Source: Paenibacillus sp. PCH8 (GTDB lineage: Bacteria > Bacillota > Bacilli > Paenibacillales > Paenibacillaceae). From it: a stretch of DNA of 64,000 bases. The notes under the pieces were generated by a model. It had not been told where the DNA came from and searched no databases. It worked only from the letters and a program-made list of their open reading frames with translations. Each line of letters opens with the position of its first letter. Position 1 is the stretch's first letter. Both the position numbers and the translations under genes were made by a program. The stretch is taken from contig NZ_PKQK01000004.1 of the NCBI RefSeq assembly GCF_002968835.1, positions 434,001 to 498,000 on the forward strand, read 5' to 3'. Positions 1 through 9,371 of this stretch are shown piece after piece.

Positions 1-662
1 TGCAACTCGCGCATGAAAATGCCCAATTGCAGCATCAGATGGACTACCAGGATGCGAACTACGAGAAGACCGTGCACAGTTTCAAAAATATGAAGAGCAT
101 CATCCATGATATCAATCAGCAATTTCTATACATTGATGAATGCATCCAACGGAATGAACTGGTCGCGGCAGGTGATCATATCAAGTCTACATTAAATACG
201 ATTGAAGGTGCATACCAGCGAGTGAACTCCGGCAATCTCGTGATTGATGCTCTCGTTACGAATACGATTGCCATGGGGCAGGCAAACGGAATCAAAATCG
301 ACACCAGAATACAGCTTCACTCGCAGCATGTGCAGATTGATCGATACGACTTGTGTGTTGTGCTTGGTAACATGCTGGATAATGCCATTGAAGCATCCAA
401 AAAGGTTAGACAGGCGGAGGATCGATATATTCTGATTGCCATTCATTCCACGGCATCTGCACTTGTCATCCAGATTATGAACCATATAGAGCAACCCATA
501 ACTGACTTGAAGAGTGAGAAGCCGAATCCGGAATATCACGGGATTGGTCTGACTAATATATCGAGAATAAGCGAGAAATATGGTGGACATATGAGCATTG
601 AGCAACATCATCGCACATTTAACAACATGGTCGTGATCCCGTTTCACACGAACAATCCCTGA
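1..662 (+). CDS. C-terminal part of a GHKL sensor histidine kinase (AgrC/CitA-like)
   Basis: The frame is open from the left edge (first full codon at base 3), so the gene starts outside the window. Visible are an H-box-like segment (KSIIHDINQQ), an N-box (LGNMLDNAIEAS) and a G-box (HGIGLTNI), the order expected for a GHKL ATPase kinase core. No membrane segment lies in the visible part; in this family the sensor sits upstream. Such kinases autophosphorylate on the H-box His and pass phosphate to a LytTR-type regulator, which is expected upstream but not seen. The gene ends in an intrinsic terminator whose stem overlaps the stop codon. Family call is firm; the signal is unknown. Confidence 0.85.
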   Translation, partial: QLAHENAQLQHQMDYQDANYEKTVHSFKNMKSIIHDINQQFLYIDECIQRNELVAAGDHIKSTLNTIEGAYQRVNSGNLVIDALVTNTIAMGQANGIKIDTRIQLHSQHVQIDRYDLCVVLGNMLDNAIEASKKVRQAEDRYILIAIHSTASALVIQIMNHIEQPITDLKSEKPNPEYHGIGLTNISRISEKYGGHMSIEQHHRTFNNMVVIPFHTNNP

Positions 663-688
663 ACATGCCGTTCAGGGATTGTTTTTTT
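651..688 (+). terminator. Intrinsic terminator of the sensor kinase gene
   Basis: Arms 651-663 and 671-683 are perfectly complementary (13 bp) around a 7-nt loop, followed by a T run. The stop codon TGA at 660-662 lies inside the left arm. Confidence 0.9.
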
Positions 689-773
689 CCATTCAGGGTT
701 CATTAGCGTTCTATAGGGCTCTTCCCGGATATGATGAATTCAATCAAGCAGAACGTAAAGGGAGGAAATTAGG

Positions 774-2825
774 ATGAAGAAATTAATTACGATGTTATGT
801 ACGGCTGCACTTGTGGTTGCCCCGATGACAGGCGTTAGTGCAGAAACAAACCAAAGCACAACGATTGAGGCTCGGGCGGAGCAGATTGCTGCAGGATTGC
901 TGCAAAATTACGGTGTTACAAGTCTGCAATATACGATCATGAATGAAGGAAAGGTTGTTCTGTCGGACAGCGCGGGACTGCATGACAAGGTATCACAGAA
1001 GCGAGTAGACAAGGATAGCATGTATGGCATAGGCTCAGTTAGCAAAATGGTTGTTACGACAGCCACCATGATGCTGGTAGATTCTGGTGAAATTAATCTG
1101 GATGAGCCAATTACTTCGTATATTAAAGACTTTAAGATGGCTGATGACCGTTATACGCAAATCACGCCACGTATGCTCATGAATCATTCATCCGGACTCT
1201 ACGGCACACATTATGGGAACAGCATGTTATTTGAAGATAATGACACCCGCAATCATGATGAATTATTATCCAAGTTAAAGAATGAGCAGCTAAAATCGGA
1301 CCCGGGAGCCTATTCCGTATATTGTAATGATGGCTTTCAGTTGCTGGAGATTCTGGTGGAGCGGGTAAGTGGATTGAGCTACAGCGATTATATCGCCAAG
1401 TTCATCAGCCAGCCATTACAGTTGGAAGCAACGAAGACCCCGCTGGATTCATTTGATAGAGATCGATTATCCGAAACCTATTGGCCTACGCTTGAGTCCA
1501 AGATGCCAGTAGAAAACGCAAATATTCTCGGTACTGGCGGAATCTACTCCACCTCCGATGAATTGAGCCAATTCGGTGAAGTATTGATGGGGAACCGACC
1601 GGACATTCTGTCCGAATCTTCAGTGAAGGCCATGCAAAATCCTGAATATCGCCAGGGCATGTGGGTATCGGATGAGCAAAACACACTGAATTACGGCCTG
1701 GGATGGGATGCTGTTGACCTAGCACCGTTTAGCGATTATGGTATTACGGCTCTTGCCAAAGGCGGAGATACGATGTTGTATCATGCCGTATTAGTCACCA
1801 TCCCTGAACATGATATTTCGATGGCTGTTCTTTCTTCAGGAGGATCTTCCGTGTATAATCAGATGTTTGCCAGTAAAGTGCTGCTGGAGGTACTGGAAGA
1901 GCAAGGGATCATTGACGAAGTTAAACCAGACCAGACATTCACGCCACCCGTTAAAGTAAAGATGCCGACGGAATTGAATGCATACTCAGGTCTTTACGGT
2001 ACAGTAGGTGAAACGCTGAATATTGCCATTAAAAATGGGGAGATGGAACTGCCTGCTTTACTGAGCGGACTTATACCAGAACAGAACTATGTGTACACAG
2101 GTGAAGGACATTTTACCAGTGATGATGGTAGTGTGAAAGTGAGTTTCGTGAAGGAACGCAATGACAAGATTTATGTTAAAGTGCAGGGCAACATAACGTT
2201 ACCCGGTTTAGGCCAAACCGTGATGAATACCTATGATTATCAAAAACTTGAACAAAATGCACTGGACACAGTAACAAAAGAGAAGTGGGCAGCCCGCAAC
2301 AACTCGAAATATTACGCACTGGATGAAAAAATAACGTCTATCTTCTATCTGCTTCCATCGATGCTAATCAAGAACCTGTCTGTTGATACAGAGAATGGTT
2401 ATGCGAATGGAACAAAAGTGATGAATGCGAACAACGCAGTGAATATCGCTGAGATTCCTGTAATGAACGGAAGAGATGCGTTCGATCTGAAATTCTACAC
2501 GAAGAATAATGCTGAGATTTTGATTCAGGATGGACAGGAATACATGGCGGAAGATGCAATTACTCCGATCTTTGGCGGAAAAACAGGTATAACGACCATT
2601 CCGGCTAATGGTCAAGCCCGGTGGTATGCCATTGATGCGCGTTCAGCGAACAAGTCGATAACGGTGGATTCTCCGGCGAACGGAGGCTACGCGGTGTATA
2701 ACGAAGAAGGTGAGATGCTAGATTTTTCCGTAGCAACTCATCAGCCATTGGTGAAGCTTCCAAAACGTGGTTTTATTGTTTTTGGCGGTAACGCAGGTGA
2801 GGTTTTCAAGATCCAATTAAAGTAA
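774..2825 (+). CDS. Secreted serine hydrolase of the beta-lactamase/class C PBP family
   Basis: A 683-residue protein with a Sec signal peptide (MKKLITMLCTAALVV, probable cleavage after VSA near residue 23). The serine beta-lactamase/PBP4*-type catalytic domain shows the SxxK motif (SVSK, S88-K91) and a Y-x-N motif (YCN, 183-185) in the first 350 residues. About 300 further residues follow, without a motif I recognise, as in many long Paenibacillus members. Family members act on D-Ala peptides or esters outside the cell; the substrate here cannot be inferred. The start is supported by GGGAGG about 10 bases upstream. Flanked by terminators, so it is probably monocistronic. Confidence 0.88.
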   Translation: MKKLITMLCTAALVVAPMTGVSAETNQSTTIEARAEQIAAGLLQNYGVTSLQYTIMNEGKVVLSDSAGLHDKVSQKRVDKDSMYGIGSVSKMVVTTATMMLVDSGEINLDEPITSYIKDFKMADDRYTQITPRMLMNHSSGLYGTHYGNSMLFEDNDTRNHDELLSKLKNEQLKSDPGAYSVYCNDGFQLLEILVERVSGLSYSDYIAKFISQPLQLEATKTPLDSFDRDRLSETYWPTLESKMPVENANILGTGGIYSTSDELSQFGEVLMGNRPDILSESSVKAMQNPEYRQGMWVSDEQNTLNYGLGWDAVDLAPFSDYGITALAKGGDTMLYHAVLVTIPEHDISMAVLSSGGSSVYNQMFASKVLLEVLEEQGIIDEVKPDQTFTPPVKVKMPTELNAYSGLYGTVGETLNIAIKNGEMELPALLSGLIPEQNYVYTGEGHFTSDDGSVKVSFVKERNDKIYVKVQGNITLPGLGQTVMNTYDYQKLEQNALDTVTKEKWAARNNSKYYALDEKITSIFYLLPSMLIKNLSVDTENGYANGTKVMNANNAVNIAEIPVMNGRDAFDLKFYTKNNAEILIQDGQEYMAEDAITPIFGGKTGITTIPANGQARWYAIDARSANKSITVDSPANGGYAVYNEEGEMLDFSVATHQPLVKLPKRGFIVFGGNAGEVFKIQLK

Positions 2826-2854
2826 GGAAGAGAATAATAATCAAGTTGAATGAA

Positions 2855-2893
2855 AGACCGGATGATGAGCATAGGTTGCTCGTCATCCGGTCT
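2855..2893. terminator. Bidirectional hairpin terminator between convergent genes
   Basis: Arms 2855-2871 and 2877-2893 pair over 17 bp with one G-T wobble. It sits between the stop codons of the serine hydrolase (+) and the methyltransferase (-), with an AT-rich stretch on the plus side. Confidence 0.8.
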
Positions 2894-2896
2894 ATA

Positions 2897-3571
2897 TTAT
2901 TTTTGCGCGTAAAATACGGCGAAGTCCAAATACTTATACATACAGTCCGTAATGCCAAATCCAGCTTCTTCCAACCACACCAACTGATCTTCTAACGTGG
3001 CATTAATATCTACTTTACGACGTTCAATGGAAGCCGAGATGGCTTCATCAGACAATCCACTCCGTTGGATGGCATCCAGCCAGCGCGTGCGGTAATAGGC
3101 GTCTGTTACTGGCATTCTTCCCTGCACCTGATCGGCGTTAATAAAGAGTCCGCCAGGCTCCAGTAACTCATATACACTACCATACAGGTTTTTCTTCTCA
3201 GCGTGGCTTAGATGGTGAATAGAAAGAGAGGAAATAATCATATCGTAAGAACTGGTGAATGTATGATTCGCGTAGTCTCCAACCACATACTGTACTTGTT
3301 CAGAATTAGCAAATCTATTGCGTGCCTCTTCAAGCATTTTTTCACTAATGTCCATCAGGGTTAACTGTGCATTGGGATATTTTTGCAGTACCATTCCTGA
3401 GAGAAGTCCCGTTCCGGCGCCCAGATCAAGAATGCGTGGGGTCTCCACGGAGCTTTCCATCAGATCAAGAGCGATACCATAGAAATCATCAAAACAAGGT
3501 ATGAGCTGCTTTCGCTGCATATCATAATCCTGGGCTACTTTATCAAATAACTGCTTTACTGAGGCGTTCAT
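2897..3571 (-). CDS. Class I SAM-dependent methyltransferase
   Basis: Motif I of the Rossmann SAM-binding fold is clear (ILDLGAGTGLLSG), followed by an acidic strand-2 end (LMDIS) and a motif II-like VVGDYAN. The protein is about 224 residues with start at 3571, where GAGGAG lies 10 bases upstream. An ATG 10 codons earlier (3601) has no ribosome binding site. Substrate specificity cannot be read from the sequence; similar proteins are annotated as generic or trans-aconitate-like methyltransferases. It converges on the serine hydrolase and shares its terminator. The 260 bases upstream separate it from the divergent SDR gene. Confidence 0.85.
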   Translation of the reverse strand: MNASVKQLFDKVAQDYDMQRKQLIPCFDDFYGIALDLMESSVETPRILDLGAGTGLLSGMVLQKYPNAQLTLMDISEKMLEEARNRFANSEQVQYVVGDYANHTFTSSYDMIISSLSIHHLSHAEKKNLYGSVYELLEPGGLFINADQVQGRMPVTDAYYRTRWLDAIQRSGLSDEAISASIERRKVDINATLEDQLVWLEEAGFGITDCMYKYLDFAVFYAQK

Positions 3572-3761
3572 GTAATCATCGCTCCTCAAGGTTTTCTCCA
3601 TATTTTATAAAAAGAATGGCATTAGGTGAAATATTCATTATGGATAAGTTAATAGGTTAAAACTATGGGTCCCAAATTTTGCCATGGGTAATAACCTGTA
3701 AGCATAGGGTGAAGGATTTTCCTTGTACGTATTCGAGAAATTCTGACCTCGTCCTACCCAT

Positions 3762-3792
3762 TTGACTTAGAGTATACTCTAAGGTGTAGACT
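3762..3792 (+). promoter_or_regulatory. MerR-type promoter with 19-bp spacer and perfect 18-bp dyad
   Basis: -35 TTGACT (3762-3767) and -10 TAGACT (3787-3792) are separated by 19 bp. CTTAGAGTATACTCTAAG (3766-3783) is a perfect palindrome lying between the two boxes. The overlong spacer with a centred dyad is the hallmark of MerR-family activated promoters. Nearly the same arrangement occurs at 27259-27289 and 55899-55869. No merR gene is adjacent here, so a regulator encoded elsewhere must act. Confidence 0.8.
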
Positions 3793-3833
3793 TGCTGTAG
3801 ATTGAAGAATCGATTGCTAAGGAGATGAACGTG

Positions 3834-4814
3834 ATGACACAGGAAAAGAATGTAATAACCTTACAACATAAAATAAACTCTGGATTCAACCATCACAGCA
3901 CAGCGGAGGACGTATTAAGGGATATGGATCTATCAGGACGTTTTGCTATTGTAACGGGAGGATATTCTGGCCTAGGGCTGGAGACGACTCGCGCGCTTGT
4001 AAATGCTGGAGCCCATGTCGTTGTTACAGCACGTCGGCCAGATGTTGCTGAAGAAGCACTGTCAGGGTTGTCAGGTGTTGAGATTGAAGAAATGGACCTT
4101 GCTGATCTATCCAGCGTTCGTGCTTTTGCCGATAGGTTCCTGGCAAGTGATCGGAGCATCGATATGCTGATCCTTAACGCGGGAATTATGGCTTGTCCAG
4201 AGACACGGGTAGGTGATGGATGGGAAGCGCAATTTGCCATCAACCATCTGGGGCATTTCGCCTTGACGAATCTGTTATGGCCTGCACTTACAACGCAGGG
4301 AGGCGCTCGCGTAGTCTCCGTTGCATCCACTGGACATCATTTCTCCCCGATCCGTTGGGATGATATCCAATTTGAGCATGGATATGAGAAATTCCCTGCC
4401 TATGGACAGTCCAAAACAGCGACGATTTTATTCAGCGTTGAACTGGACAAACGTGCGGCTGAGCATGGAGTACGAGCATTTTCGGTCCATCCGGGCGGAA
4501 TTATGACACCGCTGCAACGTCATATGCCCAAAGAGGAAATGGTTGCTCTGGGCTGGATTGATGAGTCTGGACAAGTGGCAAATCCTTCGTTCAAAACACC
4601 TCAGCAGGGAGCTGCGACGCAAGTCTGGGCAGCTACTTCTCCTCAGCTTCAAGGAAAAGGCGGTCTCTACTGTGAGGATGTTGATATCAGTGACATGGCT
4701 CCTGAGGATGGCAGGTTCTACGGCGTTAAGCAGTACGCGATTGACCCCGAGCAAGCTTCGCGTCTATGGAAACTGTCCGTTGAGTTGACTGACACGGATA
4801 TGACAATCTCCTAA
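3834..4814 (+). CDS. Short-chain dehydrogenase/reductase (classical SDR)
   Basis: A 326-residue Rossmann oxidoreductase with the cofactor motif TGGYSGLG (about residues 41-48), the NAG motif (LNAG, about 114-117) and the catalytic YxxxK pair (Y190, K194). The R-rich end of the second strand (TARRP) suggests NADP(H). The start at 3834 is preferred because AAGGAG (3819-3824) lies 9 bases upstream; the ATG at 3825 directly abuts that site. The length and sequence resemble the retinol dehydrogenase/WW-oxidoreductase-like branch. The MerR-type promoter upstream suggests induction by a reactive carbonyl or a drug. The substrate is unknown. Confidence 0.88.
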   Translation: MTQEKNVITLQHKINSGFNHHSTAEDVLRDMDLSGRFAIVTGGYSGLGLETTRALVNAGAHVVVTARRPDVAEEALSGLSGVEIEEMDLADLSSVRAFADRFLASDRSIDMLILNAGIMACPETRVGDGWEAQFAINHLGHFALTNLLWPALTTQGGARVVSVASTGHHFSPIRWDDIQFEHGYEKFPAYGQSKTATILFSVELDKRAAEHGVRAFSVHPGGIMTPLQRHMPKEEMVALGWIDESGQVANPSFKTPQQGAATQVWAATSPQLQGKGGLYCEDVDISDMAPEDGRFYGVKQYAIDPEQASRLWKLSVELTDTDMTIS

Positions 4815-4857
4815 AGATGCTTTTGTTTGTTGGAGAGAAAACGGTAGTGCATGAAAA

Positions 4858-4912
4858 GTGCTTTGCGGGTTTCAACCAGCCTTGATGCTGGTTCCGCAGG
4901 GCATTTTTTCTT
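4858..4912 (+). terminator. Probable terminator after the SDR gene
   Basis: GCTTTGCGG...AACCAGC pairs with GCTGGTTCCGCAGGGC, with a small bulge, and is followed by ATTTTTTC. Confidence 0.7.
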
Positions 4913-5026
4913 TAACAAGACATCTGCTTCTGTTCAATCTCCTTCACCACCGCTATTTCCCATTAGCCAATCCAAGCCATCTCATTGATAATGAGACGAT
5001 AAGTTCCAAAGGGAGGATGGATAGCA

Positions 5027-5928
5027 GTGAATAATAAGGATCTGATGATTGGATCCCATGTATCCTTTGGCGGGAAAGAGATGCTTCTTCAGGCCAGCAA
5101 AGAAGCCGCTTCTTATGGCGCATCCACTTTTCTAATGATACCGGAGCTCCGCAGAATTCGAAACGGAAACCCGTTTCGGAATATAATATAGAAGCAGGGC
5201 ATCTGCATATGAAACAACATGCCATTTCCAATATTGTCGTGCATGCCCCATTCCTGATTAATCTAGCCAACAGCTGTAGGCGAGAGGTATTTGATTTTGG
5301 GGTACAGTTCCTGCGGGATGAGATCGAGCGAACGGCATCGTTAGGATCACACCAGCTCGTTCTTCACCCTGGGGCCCACGTCGGAGCTGGAATAGATATC
5401 GGCATTCAGCATATCATCAAGGGGTTAAATGAAGTCTTGCAGGACAACCGTTACCCGGAGGTACAGATCTCGTTGGAGACAATGGCTGGAAAAGGAACGG
5501 AGTGTGGAACAAGCTTTGAAGAGTTGGCACAGATTCTCCATGGCGTACACCGGAATGAACAACTTTCGATATGTCTGGATACTTGCCATGTTCATGATGC
5601 CGGATACGATATCGTTCATGATTTTGATGGTGTGCTGGAGCAGTTTGATCAGGTCATCGGCCTTGAGCGATTGAAAGTTATACACATTAATGATTCAAAG
5701 AATGAACGGGGATCGCGGAAGGACCGTCATGAGAACATTGGACACGGTCATATCGGACTGCGAACCTTGGATTATATCGTGCATCATCCCCAACTCACTT
5801 CTCTTCCCAAATTGCTTGAGACGCCATCCATCGGAAAAATCAAATATAAAAGTGCTCCTTATCGGCATGAAATCGCCCTGTTAAGAAGAGAATGTTCCGA
5901 ACCTGTGAGCAAAGAAGAGATGTTCTAA
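5027..5928 (+). pseudogene. nfo: Endonuclease IV (AP endonuclease) gene broken by a frameshift
   Basis: A GTG at 5027 behind GGGAGG opens a frame reading [20 protein letters not shown], the typical Nfo N-terminus, up to ATTFLM-type residues near 5140. The rest of the family sequence (TGAPQN, then [50 protein letters not shown]) continues in another frame from about 5142 to the stop at 5928. The zinc-binding His, Glu and Asp motifs of this TIM-barrel base-excision-repair nuclease are intact downstream. Relative to the conserved MIYTGAPQN segment, 4 bases appear to be missing (ATGAT|ACC); a 1-base loss would also restore frame but would lack the Tyr. Either a real loss of function or a sequence error. 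Confidence 0.8.
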
Positions 5929-5942
5929 AGTAAACAAACCAA

Positions 5943-5975
5943 AAGAGCAATCTCCAATGAGGTTGCTCTTGTTGT
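5943..5975 (+). terminator. Weak terminator after nfo
   Basis: AAGAGCAATCT (5943-5953) pairs with AGGTTGCTCTT (5960-5970) with one wobble. The following stretch is only partly T-rich (GTTGTTAT). Confidence 0.55.
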
Positions 5976-6224
5976 TATAGATTATGTCGTCTAACGGTGT
6001 ATACACAGCTTCTTTCAATATTCCATATATCGATGGACTTGTATTTGTTGCATTTCTTTGTTGAAAAAATAGATGAATGGATCTTACAGAATGAAAATCT
6101 TCAAATTGATTGTCATGAAAATGGCATTTTCTCAAACAAAATCTCCTATTAAGTATATAATAAAGAAGCATCTCTATTCGCTGATGGTGCAATCATTTCT
6201 TTATGAACTCAGGGAGAGAAAATC

Positions 6225-7115
6225 ATGAATATTTTTGAGCATCAGATACCTATGGAAAAAGTGAAATTCAATGAACCGTTAAAAAATCACACGCATATAA
6301 AAATTGGTGGGAATGCAGATATACTCATCCACCCCACAACGAAAGACGAAATCATCAAAATCGTAGAGATCAGCAAAATACATCAATTGCCTCTGACGGT
6401 TATTGGCAAAGGATCAAACGTCATTATTAAAGATGGTGGCATCAGGGGAGTAACGGTTTCGTTAAGCCATTTTGATCAGGTGAAAGTCAGTGAGGACACC
6501 CTCATTGCGCAAAGTGGTGCCGATATCATTGATGTCTCCAGGCTTGCATTGGAACACAGCTTGACTGGTTTGGAGTTTGCCTGTGGGATTCCCGGGAGTA
6601 CAGGAGGCGCCTTATATATGAACGCGGGTGCTTATGGCGGGCAGATCGCAGATGTTGTTGAACGCGCGACTGTGATTACCAAAGACGGCAAGGTAGCGGA
6701 GATCCAACGGGAAGAGATGAAGTTTGGTTATCGAAACAGTCTCTTCAAAATGGATCAATATATCATACTGGAAGCTGAGTTTGGACTCAAACATGGCAAC
6801 AAGAATGATATTTCAACGAAAATGAACGAATTAACATTCCTGAGAGAATCCAAACAGCCGCTTGAATTCCCTTCCTGTGGAAGTGTGTTTAAGCGCCCAG
6901 AAGGATATTTTGCCGGAAAACTGATTCAGGACTGTAATTTGCAAGGCACTCGCATCGGAGGGGCCGAAATCTCTATGAAACATGCCGGGTTTATCGTCAA
7001 TGTGGACCAGGCAACTGCCCAGGATTACATGGATCTGATCCAGTTCATTCAGAAGAAGGTTCATGACACCTTTAATGTTGAACTGGAAACAGAAGTGATC
7101 TTCCTTGGTGAATAA
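6225..7115 (+). CDS. murB: UDP-N-acetylenolpyruvoylglucosamine reductase (MurB)
   Basis: MurB reduces UDP-GlcNAc-enolpyruvate to UDP-MurNAc with NADPH and FAD, the second committed step of peptidoglycan precursor synthesis. The 296-residue length fits the Gram-positive type. FAD-binding motifs IGKGSNVIIKDGG (about 60-72) and GIPGSTGGALYMNAGAYGG (about 121-139), a YRNS motif with R170, and GSVFKRPEG with the likely catalytic Ser220 are all visible, followed by the MurB C-terminal domain ending in ELETEV. The GGGAG site is well placed. It stands alone between two terminators rather than in a mur cluster, suggesting either the only murB or a second copy. Confidence 0.95.
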   Translation: MNIFEHQIPMEKVKFNEPLKNHTHIKIGGNADILIHPTTKDEIIKIVEISKIHQLPLTVIGKGSNVIIKDGGIRGVTVSLSHFDQVKVSEDTLIAQSGADIIDVSRLALEHSLTGLEFACGIPGSTGGALYMNAGAYGGQIADVVERATVITKDGKVAEIQREEMKFGYRNSLFKMDQYIILEAEFGLKHGNKNDISTKMNELTFLRESKQPLEFPSCGSVFKRPEGYFAGKLIQDCNLQGTRIGGAEISMKHAGFIVNVDQATAQDYMDLIQFIQKKVHDTFNVELETEVIFLGE

Positions 7116-7132
7116 CTGCATATGAATTATCT

Positions 7133-7156
7133 AAAGCCGCCATTGGCGGCTTTTTC
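7133..7156 (+). terminator. Terminator of murB
   Basis: AAAGCCGCC (7133-7141) and GGCGGCTTT (7145-7153) form a 9-bp stem with a 3-nt loop and a T run. Confidence 0.92.
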
Positions 7157-7261
7157 AATTGGATATGTTGAAGATTCCAAAGATATCGGATGGTTACATT
7201 TCACAAAGTAAACCCTGCTTGATATCCAATCATACAACGGGGATTCAGATGTTTAGCTCAA

Positions 7262-8038
7262 CTACGGCCCACCGGTGGTTCGATTGGCTTTCACATACTT
7301 GAGCTGGGCAACGATGATGACGCTTATAATCACGAGCAGGAACCACGAACTGATCTTGCTAAAACTAACCAGTTGCCAAGCGTCGTGCTGGTCAGGATAT
7401 TTCCAGCCATTAAAGAATGTGGCAATATTCTCAGCAGTCCAGATGAAAAATCCAACAATGAGAAAAGCGAGCGATAATGGCATTCGGTAGGTCTTTGTTC
7501 GTACCCGGTAGATAATCCATGTTTTCCAGAAGACAATGAATACAAGTGCCGTCAGCCACCAGCGAAAATCGGGAATATAATGATGGGTGAAAAAGTTGAG
7601 ATAGATGGCTGCTCCAAGCAGGGCGGAAGGTACGAATCCAGGCCATCCGGTCATGTCCATCCGTAGTCTTCGCCATATCTGACACATAAAACTGGCTACA
7701 CTTGCATACATAAATCCACTATATAGAGGTACACCGAGGATTTTGGTAATTGCCGGTTCAGGATATGACCAGGAGCCCATCCATACTTTATAGATCTCCA
7801 GCACCAGACCAATGATGTGAAATACACAGATGACCTTGATTTCATCCCGGGTTTCCAAGCCGCTCCGATACATCAGATACTGCACAACAAGCAATACGAG
7901 CAGAATGGCATCATACCGATGAAGGAAAGGGACATGAACTACACTGGATAGGGCCAATGTTCCAAAGATAGCTACAGGAAATATGCAGCTCATGGCCTGA
8001 TGATATCCAAAATGTAAAAGTTGTATTAGTGCTTTCAA
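7262..8038 (-). CDS. DUF817 family integral membrane protein (YoaT-like)
   Basis: About 258 residues with seven or eight hydrophobic segments. Family-typical stretches are RSGLETRDEIKVI, MGSWSYPEPA, GVPLYSGFMYASVASFMCQ, YLNFFTHHYIPDFRWWL and WTAENIATFF, matching DUF817 (Bacillus subtilis YoaT type). The conserved charged and aromatic residues inside membrane segments suggest an enzyme or transporter, but the function is not established. I prefer the TTG at 8038, which has AAGGAG 11 bases upstream and gives the usual family N-terminus (LKALIQLLHFG). A longer frame reaches an ATG at 8140 without a ribosome binding site. It faces murB convergently. Confidence 0.8.
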   Translation of the reverse strand: MKALIQLLHFGYHQAMSCIFPVAIFGTLALSSVVHVPFLHRYDAILLVLLVVQYLMYRSGLETRDEIKVICVFHIIGLVLEIYKVWMGSWSYPEPAITKILGVPLYSGFMYASVASFMCQIWRRLRMDMTGWPGFVPSALLGAAIYLNFFTHHYIPDFRWWLTALVFIVFWKTWIIYRVRTKTYRMPLSLAFLIVGFFIWTAENIATFFNGWKYPDQHDAWQLVSFSKISSWFLLVIISVIIVAQLKYVKANRTTGGP

Positions 8039-8288
8039 ATCGAGATGATCTCCTTTCCCGAAAATGCTGTTCACGATCCGATGTGTATGCCTACATTTAT
8101 AATATAGATATGATTCATTCTTTAAAATAGAAAAAAACACCGAGAGATTTTCCTGTTTTATAAATCTACACCGTAGCTTCTATAAAGAAGTCTCCATAGA
8201 AGGCGACTCGGTCACTCCATGTATATTCTCTCGTGGTTATGTTAAAATGAAATTCGTACAATTACATTAGACAAGGAGGCCGCCACGC

Positions 8289-8633
8289 ATGCAGCCGATA
8301 CAACCACAAGATATTCAACTCCGGATCGATCAACTTGCTGATCAGGACATATACGTACACCTTGAGCTTACTTCAGGAGCGTATGCACATCACTATGACA
8401 GTTCGAAGCATCCGGCATCGGCATTCATTTCCAATGCGGCCATACGATATACGCAGGGGTCCATTTCCGGTACGGGTCCATACCGGGTTGGTCTGAAAAC
8501 CACCCAAGGATGGATATATGCCGAAGGACTTACACATATGGATGAGCTGGAAAAAGAAAGACTAATCCTGGCTGGTCACGACAGCCAAGGCAAACTGGTT
8601 GTGGCGTTACAACTAAGCCGGGAGATGTTCTAA
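8289..8633 (+). CDS. YojF-like (DUF1806) small protein
   Basis: A 114-residue soluble protein preceded by AAGGAGG, 9 bases from the ATG. It is recognised as the YojF/DUF1806 family by sequence character (SKHPASAFISNA, GPYRVGLKT, GWIYAEGLTH) and by its position directly upstream of a bshB2/yojG-type gene, the same pair as in Bacillus. Its stop overlaps the next start (TAATG), so the two are translationally coupled. No biochemical role is known to me; a helper role for the bacillithiol deacetylase is an inference from conserved pairing. Confidence 0.75.
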   Translation: MQPIQPQDIQLRIDQLADQDIYVHLELTSGAYAHHYDSSKHPASAFISNAAIRYTQGSISGTGPYRVGLKTTQGWIYAEGLTHMDELEKERLILAGHDSQGKLVVALQLSREMF

Positions 8634-9331
8634 TGAAAGCGGAGGATCAAATAACCATGAAACCTACACATAACGAGCATGAGCGCATATTGGTGGTGTA
8701 CCCTCATCCTGATGATGAAGCTTTCTCTGTATCCGGAACTTTAGCTAAGTACATAGAAGGTGGTGCCCGCGTAACCTATGCTTGTCTGACACTGGGCGAG
8801 ATGGGACGCAACATGGGGATTCCTCCTTTTGCTAACCGCGTCACGTTGCCTGTGATTCGCAAACAAGAACTGATTGAAGCTTCCGAAGCGATTGGAATTC
8901 AAGATTTAAGAATGCTCGGTTTCCATGATAAAATGATCGAGTTCGAAGACCCGCAGCTGCTCGACGATAGCATCATGGCACTGCTCAAGGAATTGAACCC
9001 ATCGCTGGTCATTACCTTCTATCCGGGATTCAGTGTTCATCCCGATCATGATGCTACGGGAGAAGCCGTCATTCGCACGATTAGTCGTCTTCCTGTGGGA
9101 GAGCGTCCACTGGTTCATTGTGTTGCATTTGCTCATAACCAGGAACAGTTTATTGGTAAAGCGGATGTGATTGTTGATGTGACCGGATTTTTGAAACAAA
9201 AAATGGCATCCATACGTGCCCATCGTTCACAATTTCAGGCAGCGGAGCTTGTCGGAGATCGAGAATTGAATCAGGAAGAAATCCAGGCTCGTTTCGGCAG
9301 AGAAACATTCTGGACCTATCCATTTGAATAA
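8633..9331 (+). CDS. bshB2: Bacillithiol biosynthesis deacetylase BshB2 (LmbE/PIG-L family)
   Basis: Zinc-dependent deacetylase of the LmbE fold that removes acetate from GlcNAc-malate in bacillithiol synthesis and may also act on bacillithiol conjugates. The metal site is visible as PHPDDE near the N-terminus and HPDHDATG in the middle. Two starts are plausible: ATG 8633, overlapping the yojF stop, or ATG 8657, 11 bases after GGAGG; the second gives a more usual N-terminus (MKPTHNEHERILVV). It forms an operon with the yojF-like gene and ends at a strong terminator. Bacillithiol links it to the thiol and electrophile biology elsewhere in the window. Confidence 0.88.
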   Translation: MKAEDQITMKPTHNEHERILVVYPHPDDEAFSVSGTLAKYIEGGARVTYACLTLGEMGRNMGIPPFANRVTLPVIRKQELIEASEAIGIQDLRMLGFHDKMIEFEDPQLLDDSIMALLKELNPSLVITFYPGFSVHPDHDATGEAVIRTISRLPVGERPLVHCVAFAHNQEQFIGKADVIVDVTGFLKQKMASIRAHRSQFQAAELVGDRELNQEEIQARFGRETFWTYPFE

Positions 9332-9344
9332 CATGATTACGTAG

Positions 9345-9371
9345 AAGTCGCCAATTTGGCGGCTTTTTTTT
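9345..9371 (+). terminator. Terminator of yojF-bshB2
   Basis: AAGTCGCC (9345-9352) and GGCGGCTT (9358-9365) pair with one wobble and are followed by eight Ts. Confidence 0.92.

Noticed and set aside
6033-6152. 39-codon ORF in the region before murB
   Set aside because: The amino acid composition is plausible (MDLYLLHFFVEKIDEWIL...) but there is no ribosome site, no homology recognised, and an open frame also exists on the other strand. Not supported as a gene.
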